NCBI GenBank assembly: GCA_026874595.1
Contig: CM049310.1
Coordinates: 52,096,558 to 52,160,557, forward strand
From: Sipunculus nudus
Taxonomy: Eukaryota; Annelida; Sipuncula; Golfingiida; Sipunculidae
DNA: 64,000 bases
Direction: 5' to 3'
Part shown: one piece after another, positions 22,861 through 32,622 of the stretch
Layout of the letters: each line of letters begins with the position of its first letter
Position numbering within the stretch: the first letter of the stretch is position 1
The notes under the pieces: generated by a model
What the model was told of the DNA's origin: nothing
Database searches by the model: none
The model's input: the letters and a program-made list of their open reading frames with translations, nothing else
Made by a program: the position numbers and the translations under genes

Positions 22861-23191
22861 CCATTATCGCCCATTTTCGGGCGTGGGGACTTAGAGTTCC
22901 AGTGATTGCATTAAGTTTTCTTTAGCAATTTACTTGATTCATTAGTATAATTAGTATAATTCACGAATAAATCAAATAAATGGACTATTTTCAGTTATTC
23001 TCACCCCCATATAAAGAACCGACGCAATTAGTGTATGGCTCTTGCCGTTACCCGTTCTTCTTAGTCTTCAAATCACTAGAACAGATTATTCATATTTTGG
23101 TCTAATAGTTAAAATTATAAGGCGAATTCGCTGGCAGGCCATCCGCGGTGGCCATGATCAGCCAGTCACTTGTAGCGAATAAACGATATAC
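22861..23191. other. Unique sequence, nothing recognised
   Basis: No gene, RNA or repeat copy was identified between the family A copy and the TA array. Confidence 0.4.

Positions 23192-23254
<63 letters not shown>
23192..23254. repeat. (TA)n microsatellite (target of an LTR-type insertion)
   Basis: About 31 TA units directly upstream of the TRIM-like element. The last bases, ATAC at 23,252-23,255, are repeated after that element at 23,676-23,679. Confidence 0.95.
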
Positions 23255-23255
<1 letters not shown>

Positions 23256-23398
23256 TGTTACGGGGTGCACATAAAAGGGGACCGAACTGTCTCGCTACTG
23301 AAGCTTGATTTTCTAGCGAAGCGGTTTGTTCGCCGGACATAGGTTCGACTCCCGGATCGGCCCAGGATTTTTCCCCTCAACAATTTGCCTTCGTAACA
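23256..23398 (+). repeat. 5' terminal repeat of the TRIM-like element (Pol III spacing shortened)
   Basis: An A-box-like TAGCGAAGCGG at 23,314-23,324 and a B box GGTTCGACTCC at 23,342-23,352. The box starts are only about 28 bp apart because some 16 bp, present in the other two copies, are missing between CCGGAC and the B box. Such spacing is below the usual tRNA range, so the internal promoter is probably weakened here. Confidence 0.75.
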
Positions 23399-23517
23399 AA
23401 ATAGGGGCTCGGCTAACGTGACGGTTGGCTTTGTGGCCCAGGGAATAAGCTCACCAAAGTGTGACTCCTGGGATAATTAGTCTTGTTCTGATAGCAGAAC
23501 GCTCTTAAGAGGGGGTG

Positions 23518-23675
23518 TGTTACGGGGTGCACATAGAACCGGACCGAACTGTCTCGCTCGTGAAGCTCGCTTTTTCTAGCGAAGCGGTTGGTTCACCGGA
23601 CTTGTACGCCACCGACCTGGGTTCGAAACCGGGACCGGCCCAGGATTTTCCCCTCATTTATTTGTCTTCGTAACA
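23518..23675 (+). repeat. 3' terminal repeat of the TRIM-like element with intact A and B boxes
   Basis: A box TAGCGAAGCGG at 23,577-23,587 and B box GGTTCGAAACC at 23,620-23,630, with starts 43 bp apart as in tRNA genes. The segment between has the size of an anticodon arm region. The repeat ends in TTCGTAACA. Confidence 0.78.
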
Positions 23676-23679
23676 ATAC

Positions 23680-23733
23680 ATATATATATATATATATCAT
23701 AATATAATATAAATATATATATATATATATATA
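23680..23733. repeat. Interrupted (TA)n microsatellite
   Basis: TA runs resume right after the element, separated by CATAATATAATATAAA. This supports insertion of the element into a pre-existing TA array. Confidence 0.85.
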
Positions 23734-24084
23734 GCATTGCCGCTGCATAACCCAGTTATTCATTAAATTAAACAAAAAACAACAAATTCACTGTTGTTTT
23801 TTGTTCAGAAAGGGCCAACAGAATTTGCTTTCCAGTAGTGGTTATAACTGCAGTCTTTCATTCGTAAGACTCTCATATTGGATATTAAATTAATATATTT
23901 CAAAATCGGAGTGCCATCGAAGCGGGTAACATGTCCAAAGTGTGGGACACATTTATTCGGTTTTTAATAACCAATATCATATTCAGGTCAATGGAATGAA
24001 TAAGAAGAGCCCCATAAAAACAAATCAAGATAGGAGGGAGTCCAGCCTTGTCAGTTCGCAAGACTGGCTTGGTGTTTCATTTTT

Positions 24085-24415
24085 AAGCCTAGGGAGGGGA
24101 GGCATGGGTTTATTTCTATATCTTTATTTGGTTCATTTTTTTTGTGGATGGATTTTCCTAGGTCAAGTGTGCAAAATCATCAAATACAATTTGTTTCCCT
24201 CACTTTTTCTTTCATGTATGTTTTTGTGCGAGATCCCAAATATGGCTGATTTTCAGCAACTTCCCCTTGGGAACAGTATAAGTAATACGTGTCAGATTAG
24301 CACCAGACATTTATTTTTTACTTTCACTTTATTTCCAAGACCGCACACTGAACACCAGCTTCCCCATTGGGGGAGGCTTCCAGGGGTATCTCTTTAATTG
24401 CAGACATATAGTTTT
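24085..24415. repeat. Family A repeat, best-preserved copy
   Basis: Landmarks in order: AAGCCTAGGGAGGGGAGGC, GGGTTTATTTCTATATC, GTGGATGGATTTTCC, AAATATGGCTGATTTTCAGC, GTCAGATTAGCACCAGACAT, CAAGACCGCACACTGAACAC, CCCCATTGGGGGAGGCTTCC, GCAGACATATAG. It is about 330 bp long. A 151-codon open frame (23,942-24,397) covers it but contains only low-complexity hydrophobic sequence and is not credible. Confidence 0.7.
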
Positions 24416-25660
24416 TTTTATATATAACGCCATGTTGACGTGAACAGAAGACGGGTTGATGTGTACGTTATAGAACATCTTATTTGAATTATTCGTTAAG
24501 TACATACTCTAATCTTCCTGAGTGTTATTTATAGAAACACTTCATTGATCCAGTTCCAAATTACTCAGGGGATCACATGCATCGTACACCGATGGTATTT
24601 AACACATATGCAATAGATCTATGGCAGAAATGTAGGTTACAATCTCCCCATCCGAACATCTCCTATCGAACACATATGAATGTCTTACATATCAACAAGT
24701 AGACACATATCTTTATCGAAGAGGTTGCTGAAGTACAAAGGATGAAGTAATTAATGTAAGGTGAAACCAGTCTACAGAATGACTTACCGGTTGACGGTGC
24801 AGGTTACAAGTCTATTCCTGAAAATATCACATATGAAGATTTCCCATGGAGCAAGTGAAAAATCCTCAAATGAAGTTCATAAATACAAAGTGCCTATAAA
24901 ATGATTTCAAGAGGGAGATAATACGCCACACATAATTGGATGGAGCCAGCATGGTTTGATGACAATAAAACTTCTCCAGTAAAGTAAAAGTGGTATATTG
25001 AACAGTATCAAGAGAATAGGGGATATTTTATAACATATAAAAAGAAAAGAATTCTAATATCATAGAGTGGTGAGGGTCTCCAGGGCAACAAGAGAAGGTC
25101 AGCTGTGTCACAGACAACAATACCATCCTATTTCCCTTAGTTATTCCCGAAACTCCTGTAAGAACATGAATAGTACCTAGTGAAACCGAGCCTTACACTG
25201 CGTATAGCAGCAGCGTATTACAACGGGTCCCTGCGGAGGGTTCTAAGTTATTGACCCGTTATTTATGAGTTTGCAGTCTCTTGTGTACTTAGACTTGATG
25301 GATAGTTTTGACATTAGGGCAGTAAGGCAAAATCAACCAAGTTAACAAATAGTAAAGCTCACTGACCTCAACCCTGCTCACTTCAACCAAAAGAAGATCT
25401 GTTTGTGCCAGCTTTGAACAATGGTTATGCCTTGGCTCTGCTTTTCACCGTCATATGGACAGTGGAAATGTACTGAGACAATGAAATATCATCGTTTCAC
25501 GCTGCCAATGAGTCGCTTCATCAAATACGTTATACAAATGTCAAAACAGTTTGACGAATGGAATCGCTGAAAGAAATATCATTTTCCTGTTTTTCCAGTG
25601 CGGTATTTTAAAGAAAAATGGACCTGTTAAACGATTATTCCTCCTGTATGTACCTCTCTT

Positions 25661-25665
<5 letters not shown>
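24416..25665. other. Unique sequence, nothing recognised
   Basis: No coding region, RNA gene or dispersed repeat was identified here. Confidence 0.4.
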
Positions 25666-25701
<36 letters not shown>

Positions 25702-25715
25702 TATATATATATATT
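25666..25715. repeat. Interrupted (TA)n microsatellite
   Basis: About 24 TA units with one TAAA interruption. Confidence 0.9.
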
Positions 25716-26638
25716 TGTGTTAATAATTGGTGCTATATTTATTAAAACATATACACTTTTTTCTTATTGTATTATTTTTATCCCTGCTCAAGGTTTTTAT
25801 TATCTGACACGAAACTTTGCATAACACTTGTCATTTCAAACAGAAAAATATGAAATAACGTGAATTCATTTCAAAAAGAATTTTAAACGACAAGTTATCA
25901 ACCTCACTTAGAAAACGTTTGTCATACGTTAACGTACACCAATACGTTAAAAACACTTATTCGTAAATCTTTCATGTTGCAATAATAGTCCAGGGTCAGG
26001 TGTCAAGTTATACACTCCCGTGGGAATTTAATGAAGAAAGCTGGCAACATACATTATTGTAAAGCTTATAAACGTAGCAATTTAAAAAAATCTAAAAAAT
26101 GCCATTTTTCCTCTTTAGTTTCAAGGTCACCAAACTGGGTCAAGGTCATGACTTTTAATATATATCAAATTTTACAAGGGAAATTTGTCTTCCGTGGAAA
26201 TTCGATGAAATATTAAGAATAAACTCACCGAATCATCACCGACCAGTGTCAACCCTGCATGTTTTAATCGAGTTTGGTGGCTTAAATTTATTCAAAATTC
26301 TGACAACATAGCCCAATTTGGCCAATTATGTTTTACTGAACCTTATATCTCGTCAAACAAAAATATAGAGAATTAGTTATACAATATGCATTTCATGTCT
26401 TCCATTTGTACCTTATTTATTTCATTTGCGTACTTGAAAAAAGCGGTAGAGTGTTTGAACTAATTAAACTGGAACAAGTACTGAATACAGAAACTCGTAT
26501 ATAGGGCCTTATCCTATTGTGGCCAAGATTATGTAATTTTAAAGAATACAAAAATTTACTTGATATAGCAAAGAGTTTAAAAACTTTTGAGATGTTTTGC
26601 ACAATAATAGAAAACTAGTAAACTGAATTTCTATAACT
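25716..26638. other. AT-rich unique sequence, nothing recognised
   Basis: No coding region, RNA gene or dispersed repeat was identified here. Confidence 0.4.
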
Positions 26639-26663
26639 AATATATATATATATATATATATAT
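26639..26663. repeat. Short (TA)n microsatellite
   Basis: About 12 TA units; a degenerate TATATTGTATATTTGCCTTG repetition follows at about 26,730-26,790. Confidence 0.9.
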
Positions 26664-27106
26664 GGCGTTACCTCTACATCATGGTGAGTTTACCGAGTGG
26701 ATCGCATTTGGTATGAGTATAGTATAGTATATTTGCCTTTTATATTGTATATTTGCCTTGTATATTGTGTATTTTCATAGAATATGTGTATTTTTATCAT
26801 ATGTATACTACTGATATGTTCAATGCTTCTAAGACCCTATTAGAAATCAGTTCAATATGCTAATTGAGCATCCTGGTATATATCTTTGTATTATATATAA
26901 AATTTACAACAATAAATAAACCCTTTGCCCTGCCCTGTTATGTTCCAGTATCGCACGTGTACCCCGACCAATCCTATTGTGCACCCGAGGACAATAGGAT
27001 CAGTGTCAGTCTTTCACATGCCCCCCCCCCCCCCGCCCCGAATCGCACAAAGCATAATCTCGTAATCTCGTTAAGTCTCGGCTTTTCAAACCACGCCGTT
27101 AGCTTC

Positions 27107-27191
27107 ATTCTAACCACATTCACCTGATGATCGGGTCGCATCCCGTGAAATAGACTGTTGTGAATTAACAGTGTTGTTTTTCTTCACAGTG
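27107..27191 (+). repeat. Single copy of the palindrome arm found at 519-691
   Basis: Nearly identical to the right arm 607-691: ATTCTAACCACATTCACC, CGGGTCGCATCCCGTGAAA, ACAGTGTTGTTTTTCTTC. It starts and stops at the same places as the arm, so these are the ends of a dispersed module. It holds the same B-box-like GGGTCGCATCC. A poly-C run lies upstream (27,020-27,032). Confidence 0.85.
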
Positions 27192-28607
27192 AATCTGTGA
27201 ATCTTCTTCAGAATGAATCTGTATGTGATATTTTTAATACTTCAATCTTGTAGGATGTACGTTCGAATGCCGGGAGGACTTCCGTGCGTCATTCTGTGAT
27301 CATTGATTCGTCGTCCATCTTGATTCCTCCCGGCAGGTGACGGAGCCAGCCGGATGCTTTGTCATGATTTGGTTTCGCGCCGCACAGACATCCTCACCAC
27401 AAGGCTTTAACAAATAACATAAAACCTTGGCCAGGGACTCCAATCTAATCTGTCGTTTGCTTTGTTGTCGGTCCCACCTTTTACTTGGTGAGAAGTGATA
27501 TAAAAACACCAAGCCAAGATCGATATTAGTAACATTCCATTTACCATGACGTTCATCGTTCTCTTAACACCTCCGGTTTGCTGTTTCGTTGTTCATTTTT
27601 TTCATATTTAAAGAAATATCCACACATAGTTATAGGTATATATTCTAGGATACCGACCAACCTGGTAAGTTTTCACTTAAAAGAAAAGTTCTGACCGCAG
27701 AATGCGGAGTCTTTTTACAGAGTGCAACAAACTGGGATTTTTTGACAGCATGGCCTGAACGTTTTGTCCTCATAGCTTTGATATATTTTTCTGGAATGAT
27801 GCATTTTTCGAAGGGAATTAAAAATGGCTTTGAGATTCCAAAATATCATGTATTTCTTTGAATGCCATAAAAGTGCACTTTAAATAAAAAAAGAGAAAAA
27901 AAGTTTGGAGCATTCCTCTCTCTCTCACACTCTCTCTCTCCCTGCCACCTACTGACGCACGTGCACATATATATGGAAAATAGGTTTAAAATGAAATGAG
28001 TGTTACCCTAATCAATTTGGCTATTACTGTAGAAAAATTTCGAGTGTATTGCCACTTAGCGTGATTGGCTTTTATAATGTCAGATTTGTGCATTATCTAA
28101 ATGACAGTCGGAACTTTTGGGACATATTAAAGAGAAAAGGAATCCTAGACCGGGACATACAGGGTGTAAAGATCACCTTGAAAGACCACCTGTATTGCAT
28201 GCCAGCTTTTCTTTCCCCTGTATGTTTTAATAGTGAATGTCTATATTAATGAACACATGATCTGTACATTTAGATCAGTGAATTTCTCTTGATGACGCAA
28301 AATGAGAAATGTTAAAAGCCAACAGGATTCCTAAATGATCCCATTAAAAGAATTAATGCTGTTATAAAGAATCATGAGAGGGATTCTCGTATCCTGCATG
28401 ACTGTGGTATTTATCTATTTCTCAATCACCTGTCAATCAATTTGGCAGTAGTCATTTTAGATATCGATCGGCCATGTAAAAAAATCTTCTAATCAGATTA
28501 ATACCTATAAAACCTTCCGGAGAGAGTATGTAAGATAAAGTTCAATGGAGAGCTAATTCACTGATTGTATATAAAAAACCCTATTTCTAATTGGTATTAA
28601 GGTACTA
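27192..28607. other. Unique sequence, nothing recognised
   Basis: CT-rich low complexity at 27,917-27,942. A plus-strand frame at 28,049-28,249 (66 codons, non-ATG start) is unrecognised. Confidence 0.35.
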
Positions 28608-28715
28608 CGTGATCAAAACATATGATTAGATATTTTAAAAAAAGTTTAAGCCGGCTTCCGTGATCAAAACATATGATGATTAGATATTTAAAAAGTTTAA
28701 ACCGGTTTGAATGGG
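28608..28715. repeat. Tandem duplication, ~53-bp unit, 2 copies
   Basis: CGTGATCAAAACATATGAT, GATTAGATATTT and AAAGTTTAA.CCGG occur in both units, with small indels. Confidence 0.85.
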
Positions 28716-29147
28716 TGAAGTTTATACGCCGGTTGAAAAAAGGACACAGTCTACTTGTTGATTAATCACCAGTAATAACTACAAAGGCTTCTCCATCAAT
28801 TGTGATTACTAAAGTATTCTATTAGGAATTGGTACAAAGCAGAAAATATTAACTTCAGTCTTTATAATGTCAGGGATTAATAAAAAGTTAATTATACATC
28901 CGGAATTGAAAGGTTTTCGGTTCTAGTCGCAAATAAAAGTCAGCCTGCTAAGGTTAATACTCTTGGAATAGAAGGCACATAGTAAAAAGATTCAGATTAC
29001 ATCACCGACGGACTCAACGTCTTGGTGATGGGGGGGGGGGTCTATAGGTCAAAGACTATTGGATAATACTTACCAAAGTTTTCTCGCTAGTTGTTCGTGA
29101 AGAAAGTTAGGAATTATCAGAGAAATACTTATAGTTATATATTTAAG
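28716..29147. other. Unique sequence, nothing recognised
   Basis: A G-run of 10 lies at 29,030-29,040. No gene or repeat copy was identified. Confidence 0.4.
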
Positions 29148-29215
29148 CCTTCCCCGTATGGAGGTAAGGAATATAGAGGTTGATGAGTTTACATTTACAT
29201 TAACTTTTGGTTTAA
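29148..29215. repeat. Family A repeat, 5' fragment
   Basis: CCTTCCCCGTATGGAGG and GGTTGATGAGTTTACATTTA match the left end of the family. The remainder is lost. Confidence 0.5.
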
Positions 29216-29853
29216 ACATCTTATATTTGCAAACATTAAATTTACTGTCTAATTTATATATAGGTAAAGTCCAAAAGAACGTTCAGATATAATAAGGCTC
29301 AGTCAAATTTGGTTTCCGGAACCTTTGAATCACTTCAGCTCTCAATGTTAATATATTCATGGGGTTTCACAGTGAGTCTAAACTCAAAGTATACCAATAA
29401 GTGCGACGAACACGTGTGATTATAATTACCCATTTCATCTTGTATATTTTTTTATCAAAATGTAACAAAATCATTGGATAAGCTAGAAAAGGGATAAAAT
29501 CCCGGATAAACAAGTAAAAGGTCTCAAACATTGAAGCTATTTGTATTGAAAGCAAACTGCTAATTAGTACTTAATTCTTGTGAAATTCCTTGGTTTTTAT
29601 CTCTTTCTAAATACAGTTATTTAAAAATAGTGACCTATAATTATACTTGAAAATTATATTTTAAACGTGAAACAGTTGACAGATTGATCCCATTCTGCAA
29701 ATGCCAGATCTGGAGACGAAGAAAAAGATTCCTTGATCCTTAAAGTAGAGAAAAAAGGTCCGAGGTTTTACTTGAAGATGGATACACAATCTTGCCTAAC
29801 AGATATGCAATGAATAGAGCCAAATTTGTTTAACAGATTTCACTGTGTGTGTC
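29216..29853. other. AT-rich unique sequence, nothing recognised
   Basis: A 62-codon minus-strand frame at 29,367-29,555 is AT-driven and unrecognised. Confidence 0.4.
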
Positions 29854-30078
29854 ATGCCCCTGGGTCCCGCTGCATTGGCAGCCGTATTGTGTTTGCTTCC
29901 ACCCATTTGCAGAGGGGCCGCCAGACCTGTTTATTTTGTCATTTTCATCTCCCGTTGGGATGAGTTTCCTTGTCTACACCAGCCGCCTCTGGACATGGCA
30001 GGAGCAGAGATGAGTTGGAACGGTTCTGTTTCTCCCCATGATGTCTCAGGGGTACCGTTTTCAACCGCTTCCCTCTAA
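29854..30078 (+). CDS. Candidate short secreted peptide or exon (unsupported hypothetical)
   Basis: The first ATG of an open stretch gives 74 residues ending at TAA (30,076). The N-terminus MPLGPAALAAVLCLLPPICRG looks like a signal peptide: a hydrophobic Ala/Leu core followed by small residues. The rest has no recognised domain. The patch is GC-richer than its AT-rich surroundings, as expected for an exon or a conserved element. A possible splice acceptor (CCCATTTGCAG) falls inside the frame, so the stretch could instead be an internal exon. There is no promoter, no homologue that I know, and no polyadenylation signal can be tied to it. Chance is a serious alternative. Confidence 0.15.
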   Translation: MPLGPAALAAVLCLLPPICRGAARPVYFVIFISRWDEFPCLHQPPLDMAGAEMSWNGSVSPHDVSGVPFSTASL

Positions 30079-30373
30079 CTTATGTAACTTGGAAATAAGA
30101 AAATCAAGGAAACAGCACTGGAACCTTTTACCGGAGCGTTTATTTGCTATATTAGCATCCGTAAGATAACTCTAACAATAGTGAAACACTTATGAAAACA
30201 GCACTTTTATAGCATTGTTTTCAAAACATGTCTCCGTATGTGGCTGCTTATATTCCTTTTATGTCAACTCATGTAAGAATGTTGAAGGCAATAACAGCGA
30301 TATTTATAATTTCGCTACAGGTACCTCAAGGGATGCGTGACAAGGTCTGATAGACAGCAAATAATAAAAATCA

Positions 30374-30376
<3 letters not shown>

Positions 30377-30421
<45 letters not shown>
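30377..30421. repeat. (TA)n microsatellite
   Basis: About 22 TA units. Confidence 0.95.
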
Positions 30422-30428
<7 letters not shown>

Positions 30429-30439
30429 ACTTTAGTTCC

Positions 30440-30890
30440 AGGGTGATGAGAGTTTATTGATGGCCGGATATGAATTTCTACAGGGGCTGAGCACAGGGTT
30501 GCATTGATTTCGTCGGCTTGCTTCGGAACCAGACTCCTTTTATGAAATGGCGGAGGTATCAATGGTGCACTTGGCATGGACTAGCGGAGGCGCCGCATTT
30601 TTCATCACGGATGCAGTATGGGGATAAAATGTTTGAATAGGGGAGGCGAGAAGAATAAAAAATATTTGTGTTTCCTGGTCTATAGGAAGCCATATCTGCG
30701 TCGGACTGCCTTCAGTTGGACAGTAAGAGGATGAACAACACTGGCGAAGCAATCAAAAGTAGCTTTCATTTGATCAAAACTTTCCTTTGGAAGCTCCAAC
30801 AAAGACTTTTTCCATGAATCCATAGCTTGCTGAAATAGACCTAGATTTGGTGAAATCAGCAACATTCTTCGCCATCATTAGATGAGATCC
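30440..30890 (-). other. GC-richer block with broken minus-strand coding look
   Basis: Three minus-strand frames (30,371-30,577; 30,540-30,752; 30,680-30,865) follow one another with overlaps. The last includes a helix-like, charged stretch SWKKSLLELPKESFDQMKA. The pattern could be an old, frame-broken coding insertion (for example from a mobile element), but no motif identifies it. Confidence 0.2.
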
Positions 30891-32197
30891 TGGAAGTAAC
30901 AGAGCTCCGCAGTCAAATATTAATGGGAACACGTTACAAATATCTGCGAAACAAATACTCCAGAACGCTCATCCTTTGGCGTGGTATTTCAGCTCTCAGA
31001 TTTCAATCAAAAGCACCCAAACTCCCATATTCTAAGATACTGACACATGTATAACGTCATATATAAAAGCTGGTAACACGTTTGTTCAAGAAAATTTACT
31101 CTCCTTTACTGCTTTTTGTGATAAATACTCAATTTACAACACAAGCTTTATTAAAGGTATGTTAAATGCCAACTTCTTTTCGTGGTTACTTTTAGTCTGT
31201 TAAACAATCTTGCAAATGCATTGTCTTAAGCAACACTCTTGCTATAGGATATTTACATTAGAGCTGTAGAAATGATTTTTTTTCTGTATTAAGAGCTGTA
31301 ATTTAAATTTGGTTTTGTCATTTAATTATTCCGAATGATGATAAACAACCCTGATATCGCATTGGTACTGTGTGTATGTAAAAATAACACCGATTCGACA
31401 CGGGTGGCTTCTGTACCGCCACACGCGCGGCTTCGGGAAATATCAGATAAAAAAAAAGGTTTAGGTTTTAACAGGAAAGACGACCGTTGTCCTTCCAACC
31501 TGTACGAGCGGAAGAGACTGCGAAGCCAGGCCATACGATCGAACCTTTTCTGTTGCGAAAGCCAGTGAGGAAATGGGATGGTTTGCCTGTGGACACAATT
31601 GGCTGAATTCAGCGGGCTTTAATAGGGTACGGGTTTACCCAGGCAACCATAAGTAGCACGTGCAAGGTCACACTGCCTGCTTAATTTGTATGTTACTATG
31701 ACGATCACGCACACTTTCGCGCCGCCGGCTGCAGAATTAGTGTGGTTCATTAAAGGCTAACTATAACAGAAGGGAACCTCCTCGCCAGGAGAAAGTTGAA
31801 TAGTCTGGATATAGTGGCAGGCCGGAAATCTAAGACAGCACAACAGGCCTGTATGGCCAGCATTTGTTACATCCACAAATAGGACTGTGTTCTTGCACGA
31901 GTCTGTAATCCTCCATTCTGTAGATTTTTCACGCGACCTGGTCGGGTGTTAAGTCCGATTGTTACTAACAAATGTTTGAAAGAACATGCTGTGTGAACGA
32001 ACTGAAAAGCTTGGTCATCGTAAGTGTGCATCGCTGACCTGGCTTTATGGGCCGCTATAGCCTGATGCCGGTTTATCCCCGAAAGTTGCGTCAATTTATC
32101 TCTAGGGTTGAAGGGATGACTCGCAGACAGACAGACAGACAAGCACACACACACACAACACACGTGTGTGTTTTTGCAATCAATGATGACTATATAC

Positions 32198-32201
<4 letters not shown>
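30891..32201. other. Unique sequence with one GC-richer patch
   Basis: The patch at 31,590-31,800 contains CAAGGTCACA (a nuclear-receptor monomer-type site), CCAGGCAACC (RFX-half-like) and TTTCGCGCC (E2F-like, near 31,717). No reading frame is convincing. A CA/GT run lies at 32,140-32,172. Confidence 0.3.

Positions 32202-32246
<45 letters not shown>
32202..32246. repeat. (TA)n microsatellite
   Basis: About 22 TA units. Confidence 0.95.
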
Positions 32247-32251
<5 letters not shown>

Positions 32252-32515
32252 TTAGCATCTGAAGAACACATTTTAAATTATATAAGCGTCTGTATGACAC
32301 ATTTTAAATATATTTACTTAATCACCTTTCAAACATATTATAATAAAGTACAGGGTTTTAGAAAATAAGGTATTATGTTTACAATATAAGTCAATTCTAA
32401 ACCAGGTTAGGATATAATATACCATAGTAAACTCATAAATTGCACAAAAGTCTATAATTCTATTTATTTATATATTTTTTTTGCAATATAAAAATATTAT
32501 TCTCTGAACAGTTGC

Positions 32516-32622
32516 GGGGGGGGGGGGGGGGGCAGATTACATTGACCATCACCCTTGCTAGAAAGTGGGGGGGGGGGGGGGGCGTACATACCAACTACCT
32601 CCCTTTACTGACGCCCCTGGCC
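32516..32622. repeat. Two poly-G tracts next to a hAT-like CAGGGGCGT end
   Basis: Runs of about 17 G (32,516-32,532) and 16 G (32,567-32,582). At 32,609-32,622 the minus strand reads GCCAGGGGCGTCAG, the form of a common hAT terminal sequence and similar to the plus-strand CAGGGGCGTATCCAGGGG at 62,772. A 17-C run follows at 32,884-32,900. The G-runs can form quadruplexes and are prone to sequencing error in length. Confidence 0.5.

Larger units (their letters stand above)
23256..23675 (+). mobile_element. TRIM-like miniature LTR retrotransposon with tRNA-like boxes in its LTRs
   Basis: Two direct repeats, 23,256-23,398 (143 bp) and 23,518-23,675 (158 bp), each start TGTTACGGGGTGCACATA and end TTCGTAACA (TG...CA, inverted ends). 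They enclose 119 bp (23,399-23,517). The internal part starts AATAGGGGCTCGG, in the place of a tRNA primer-binding site and similar to the GGGGCTCG of tRNA-Pro-type sites. It ends with a polypurine tract AAGAGGGGG (23,507-23,515) just before the second repeat. The 4-bp duplication ATAC flanks the whole. This is the layout of a terminal-repeat retrotransposon in miniature, which encodes nothing and is moved in trans. Unusually, the repeats hold Pol III A and B boxes (entries below). A solo repeat is at 52,965-53,120. Alternative: two tandem tRNA SINEs, but the shared TG/CA ends and the polypurine tract argue against it. Confidence 0.72.

Noticed and set aside
23577-23640. Functional tRNA gene in the TRIM repeat
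   Set aside because: The boxes are tRNA-like, but no seven-base acceptor stem is evident and the region is part of a multi-copy terminal repeat.
23256-23675. Two independent tRNA SINEs inserted in tandem
   Set aside because: Identical TG...CA ends, a polypurine tract directly before the second unit and one duplication around the pair fit an LTR-type element better; not fully excluded.
23942-24397. Longest open frame (151 codons)
   Set aside because: It lies over a dispersed family A repeat copy, is hydrophobic and low in complexity, and other copies do not keep the frame.
28049-28249. 66-codon plus-strand frame with a charged middle (WDILKRKGILDRD)
   Set aside because: Looks protein-like but starts without ATG, has no homologue that I recognise and no clear splice sites.
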